Positions 61,693 through 64,000 of a DNA stretch of 64,000 nucleotides are shown here, piece by piece (position 1 is the first letter of the stretch; the number at the start of each line of letters is the position of its first letter). Both the position numbers and the translations under genes were made by a program. The stretch spans positions 638,929 through 702,928 of the forward strand of contig NZ_JAAWWL010000001.1 of NCBI RefSeq assembly GCF_012272815.1, written 5' to 3'. This stretch comes from Croceivirga thetidis. GTDB lineage: Bacteria; Bacteroidota; Bacteroidia; Flavobacteriales; Flavobacteriaceae. A model generated the notes under the pieces. The model did not search any database. It saw only the letters and a list, made by a program, of their open reading frames with translations, and was not told where the DNA came from.

Positions 61693-62220
61693 TCAATCAT
61701 TGAACGTACCTAGATTGGCAATAGGGCTTGACGAATTCGTCAGGTCCTGTTGCATTTTCAAGTAAACAGGTGAAGTTTTGAACATGTGTTCCAGCTGATT
61801 TTCCCAATCCCGGATTACATCAAAATAACTGCTATTGTTTACTGCCATTATCTCATTACAATCTGGACAGGTATGCTTATGGTCCAAGAAGTGATGGGCA
61901 AATTCGTGAAAAGCGACAACTTTTAATATTTCAGGATCCACCAAGGTCACCCAATTCACCAAGATATTTTCAATATTTCCATTTTCATCTCGGGTAACCA
62001 TCCCCATGACCGTATTATTTTCTTCCAAAGGAAGACTATTGGTAATATCTATATTCTTTAATTGGAACAATTTTTCGTGGTATTCAATACCATACTTATC
62101 ACATTCCGCAAAAAATTCATTTAGCAGTGGTTGCAATCTACCGTCGATATCGACAGATTTTTGTCCATAAGAAATTAAAACGGAAAAAAGTAGGGCAAGC
62201 CAAAAGAGAGAGGTTTTCAT
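61693..62220 (-). CDS. Secreted HExxH protein, putative zinc metalloprotease
   Basis: 175 aa, signal peptide about 1-19 (ends ISYGQ). The helix VAFHEFAHHFLDHKH (about 103-117) has the HExxH zinc signature with extra His at +5 from the second His, followed by CPDC and a NEIMA turn that may play the Met-turn role. The spacing does not fit HExxHxxGxxH metzincins exactly. No prodomain. Small size and isolation argue for a compact peptidase or metal-storage role; the family is not known to me. Confidence 0.6.
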   Translation of the reverse strand: MKTSLFWLALLFSVLISYGQKSVDIDGRLQPLLNEFFAECDKYGIEYHEKLFQLKNIDITNSLPLEENNTVMGMVTRDENGNIENILVNWVTLVDPEILKVVAFHEFAHHFLDHKHTCPDCNEIMAVNNSSYFDVIRDWENQLEHMFKTSPVYLKMQQDLTNSSSPIANLGTFND

Positions 62221-62412
62221 AAGATTGGGATTTAGGCGGTAGTAGGAATCTAAAATCCCTACCTTATAAAAACGGGAAACAAGTTCGATTATTCTTAGCT
62301 CAAGCCTGTTAAAACCAGTACTTTACAACAAGAAAAGTGGTTTTGACAAAAAAGTGGTTTTATTCTCGATTCCTATGTACCTTTAAAAATGAATCATCTT
62401 ACGAAACAAGCC

Positions 62413-62808
62413 ATGAATAAAACACTCTGTTTACTCTTACTCGTTGCATTAAGTCTTGGAACTTCATGCACATCTTCTAAAAGCAGTACGGCGGCAACTG
62501 CTGAAGAAATCGAAGAAAAGAATCAAGGTCATATTCCTTTACTGACACGCATACGAAGATTACCCGGAGTGGTCTTACAAAATGGTGTGCCTACCATTGC
62601 AAAAAACACCAATACGGTTTCCACTTTCGGAAGCGGAGAACCACTGTACATTCTCGATGGTCAACTTATCGGTAATTCATTCAACAGAATCAACGATTTA
62701 GTCGACAATTTTAATGTGAAATCCGTAAAGGTTCTTAAAGGTTCTGCAGCTTCAAGTTATGGGGCCCAAGCGGCAAGCGGAGTAATCGCTATAGAAACTT
62801 ACCAGTAG
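62413..62808 (+). CDS. Lipoprotein with a stand-alone TonB-plug domain
   Basis: 131 aa from the ATG at 62413 (MNKTLCLLLLVALSLGTSC). Lipobox LGTSC; a start eight codons earlier is possible. The mature protein is almost entirely a plug-like domain (EPLYILDGQLIGNSFNRIN, VKSVKVLKGSAASSYGAQAASGVIAIET). No barrel is encoded here or next to it, so it is a free plug anchored by lipid. Its partner, if any, is unknown. Confidence 0.75.
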   Translation: MNKTLCLLLLVALSLGTSCTSSKSSTAATAEEIEEKNQGHIPLLTRIRRLPGVVLQNGVPTIAKNTNTVSTFGSGEPLYILDGQLIGNSFNRINDLVDNFNVKSVKVLKGSAASSYGAQAASGVIAIETYQ

Positions 62809-63216
62809 TTAAAGGGTAACGTTGATTTTGGTGTCTTTAGAAACCTGAAAAACACATTCTTTAAACTTCGGAGGTCCAAAGGTTTTCATCTTCGCATTTG
62901 AGAACGCTACTTTTTCTTTGGGAATACCAATCCAGTTGGTATCCAATTTATCATTTCCGTTTTCATCATAAAAAACGGCAAGGGCATATTCCCCTTCAGG
63001 CAATCCTTTTAAGGAAATACTGGTAACACCTTGCTTTGCCGCAGTGCTATCGCTTTTGAAAACCTTATCGAATTTTAAAAAGTCTTCTTCTTGATTGTAA
63101 AGTGCGACACTAATTTTACCCTCTGATTTGGGTACACCATGAACTTCTACTGACAACTGGTTTTGAGCTACGAGGGAACAGGAAAAAAGCAGAAAAAAGA
63201 CTGTTAGTATTCTCAT
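62809..63216 (-). CDS. DUF2141-family secreted protein
   Basis: 135 aa from the ATG at 63216 (MRILTVFFLLFSC), giving a clean signal peptide ending LVAQ; a start nine codons upstream is less likely. DUF2141 motifs: GKISVALYNQEEDFLKF, LPEGEYALAVFYDENGNDKLDTNWIGIPKE. Compact beta-sandwich of unknown function, common in Bacteroidota. Tail to tail with the plug lipoprotein, with no gap. Confidence 0.85.
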   Translation of the reverse strand: MRILTVFFLLFSCSLVAQNQLSVEVHGVPKSEGKISVALYNQEEDFLKFDKVFKSDSTAAKQGVTSISLKGLPEGEYALAVFYDENGNDKLDTNWIGIPKEKVAFSNAKMKTFGPPKFKECVFQVSKDTKINVTL

Positions 63217-63279
63217 GGGGTTCGTTTTGGCTGTAAATATCAAACTTTGAATAACCGCATATAGTATACGGTATAAACA

Positions 63280-63711
63280 TTATTCTGGATTTTGCTTTTC
63301 AAGTTCAACATACGCATTCATTTCTTCAAATATTTTCAAGGTTTCCAGACTGTCTGCCATATTCAAATAGATGAGCAGCGAATCGTGGTGAATAATTTCA
63401 AGCTTCTGTTGGGCAAGATCATCTACAAAAACATAAACTTTTGACCCTGAAATCGAATCCAAAAAAACACCCTTCTCTTTGGCTAACCAAGAAAATCCAT
63501 TTTTTCGTTGCAATTCAGGAATTCTCGGAACAAAATTTATGCCATCGATTTCGTTTAAAGGAATTCGCTGTTTGTAAATGCCCGAGACAATCTGAAAATC
63601 ACCCTCTTCAAACTTTGTCCAATTCTTGTAATGAAGCACAAAGGCCAATAGACAAACAACAAGTGTTAGTATGATAATAATATTCCAAAACCAGTTATTC
63701 TTTTTCTTCAT
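63280..63711 (-). CDS. Membrane-anchored hypothetical protein
   Basis: 143 aa, one N-terminal helix (about 8-26) after a basic start (MKKKNNW). The extracytoplasmic part is beta-rich with no Cys and looks PH-like by strand pattern (FQIVSGIYKQRIPLNEIDGINFVP). Starts 17 nt inside the end of the S9 peptidase gene, so the two are translationally coupled. Function unknown. Confidence 0.65.
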   Translation of the reverse strand: MKKKNNWFWNIIIILTLVVCLLAFVLHYKNWTKFEEGDFQIVSGIYKQRIPLNEIDGINFVPRIPELQRKNGFSWLAKEKGVFLDSISGSKVYVFVDDLAQQKLEIIHHDSLLIYLNMADSLETLKIFEEMNAYVELEKQNPE

Positions 63712-64000
63712 TTTTCACATCAGTTCTATACTTATCAAACCAGGCTACCGTATTGGCGATTTTGGTTATCAAGTTACTTGGTCTACTGGCAATACCATGG
63801 CTTGCGCCTGGAATTTCAACCAATACGGTTTCCTTCTTTCGCAATTTTAAGGCATGGTACAATTGCTTGGCTTCGCTAGGTGGGGTGCGTAAATCATTCA
63901 TTCCCACCATAACCATTGTTGGGGTCTCAATATTACCAACGAGTGAAATGGGTGAAAATTTCCAATAATGTTCAAAATTTTCCCATGGTTGTCCCTCGTA
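63695..64000 (-). CDS. S9 prolyl-oligopeptidase family, C-terminal fragment
   Basis: About 101 C-terminal residues; the gene continues beyond the window. The alpha/beta-hydrolase end is clear: PWENFEHYWKFSPIS, catalytic Asp in VGMNDLRTPPSEA and catalytic His in GASHGI. The nucleophile Ser lies outside. Probably a secreted or periplasmic peptidase. Overlaps the anchored hypothetical gene. Confidence 0.88.
   Translation of the reverse strand, partial: YEGQPWENFEHYWKFSPISLVGNIETPTMVMVGMNDLRTPPSEAKQLYHALKLRKKETVLVEIPGASHGIASRPSNLITKIANTVAWFDKYRTDVKNEEKE

Noticed and set aside
1-64000. Phage, transposon, CRISPR or known defence islands
   Set aside because: No transposase, integrase, terminal inverted repeats, regular spacer arrays or defence-family motifs were found on either strand.

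Overview
The window is a chromosomal segment of a marine-type member of the Flavobacteriaceae (Bacteroidota). Evidence: low G+C; promoters that fit the Bacteroidota pattern TTG-N19-21-TAnnTTTG; a T9SS-style C-terminal sorting tail on a secreted protein; isolated TonB-plug proteins; DUF1800/DUF1501, SIMPL, DUF4097 and Asp-box families; GTG/TTG starts without Shine-Dalgarno sequences. I see no phage, insertion sequence, CRISPR array or rRNA. There are two tRNAs, Arg(CCU) and Asn(GUU).

Layout. 1-3.3 kb: end of a membrane gene, a small secreted protein, a TetR regulator with an AlkB-type hydroxylase, and a gene-poor stretch with two tiny membrane ORFs. 3.3-16 kb: a DUF3352 protein, an ACT-domain protein, YraN, a DUF1800/DUF1501 pair, MetG, a hybrid PAS histidine kinase, threonylcarbamoyl-AMP synthase and a class II histone-deacetylase-like enzyme. 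16-26 kb: a plug-bearing surface protein, a Cys/Lys-rich 52-aa protein, a tandem pair of paralogous secreted proteins, SSB, an acyltransferase, a GNAT plus Fe-S/CDGSH pair, a large M48 protease, SIMPL and DUF6265 proteins, and an SDR-TetR operon with clear paired operators. 27-38 kb: an Asp-box protein, pentapeptide and zinc-ribbon proteins, a CBS protein, an M28 peptidase with an epimerase-like gene, a TPR protein, a lipoprotein and an L-threonine dehydrogenase-like enzyme.

38-52 kb is the most interesting part: a sulfur and molybdenum island. It holds moaE-moaC, two YeeE/YedE sulfur transporters, a DUF2892 protein, a SorA-like sulfite dehydrogenase with its cytochrome and a fatty-acid-hydroxylase-like protein, a CstB-type persulfide dioxygenase/rhodanese fusion, a rhodanese lipoprotein, a TPMT-like thiol methyltransferase, a SulP anion transporter and a Crp/Fnr regulator. 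Four palindromes GTAAC-N4-GTTAC (one with a single mismatch) lie before these genes. At three promoters, including the regulator's own, the palindrome centre is exactly 33 bp upstream of the centre of a perfect TAnnTTTG box that lacks a TTG element at the usual spacing. This is the arrangement expected of an activator-dependent, self-regulated regulon. The inferred pathway is persulfide to sulfite/thiosulfate (CstB-like), sulfite to sulfate (SorA-like), anion transport (SulP) and thiosulfate/sulfur uptake (YeeE). A neighbouring cytochrome-IorA-IorB molybdenum hydroxylase operon faces its own TetR gene, with matching operators at both.

53-64 kb: a frameshifted cell-wall amidase, tRNA-Asn, RseP, an SCO-family protein, feoAB with a Cys-rich accessory protein, an ECF sigma/anti-sigma pair followed by two DUF4097 envelope proteins, a secreted HExxH protein, a stand-alone plug lipoprotein, a DUF2141 protein, a membrane-anchored protein, and the end of an S9 peptidase.
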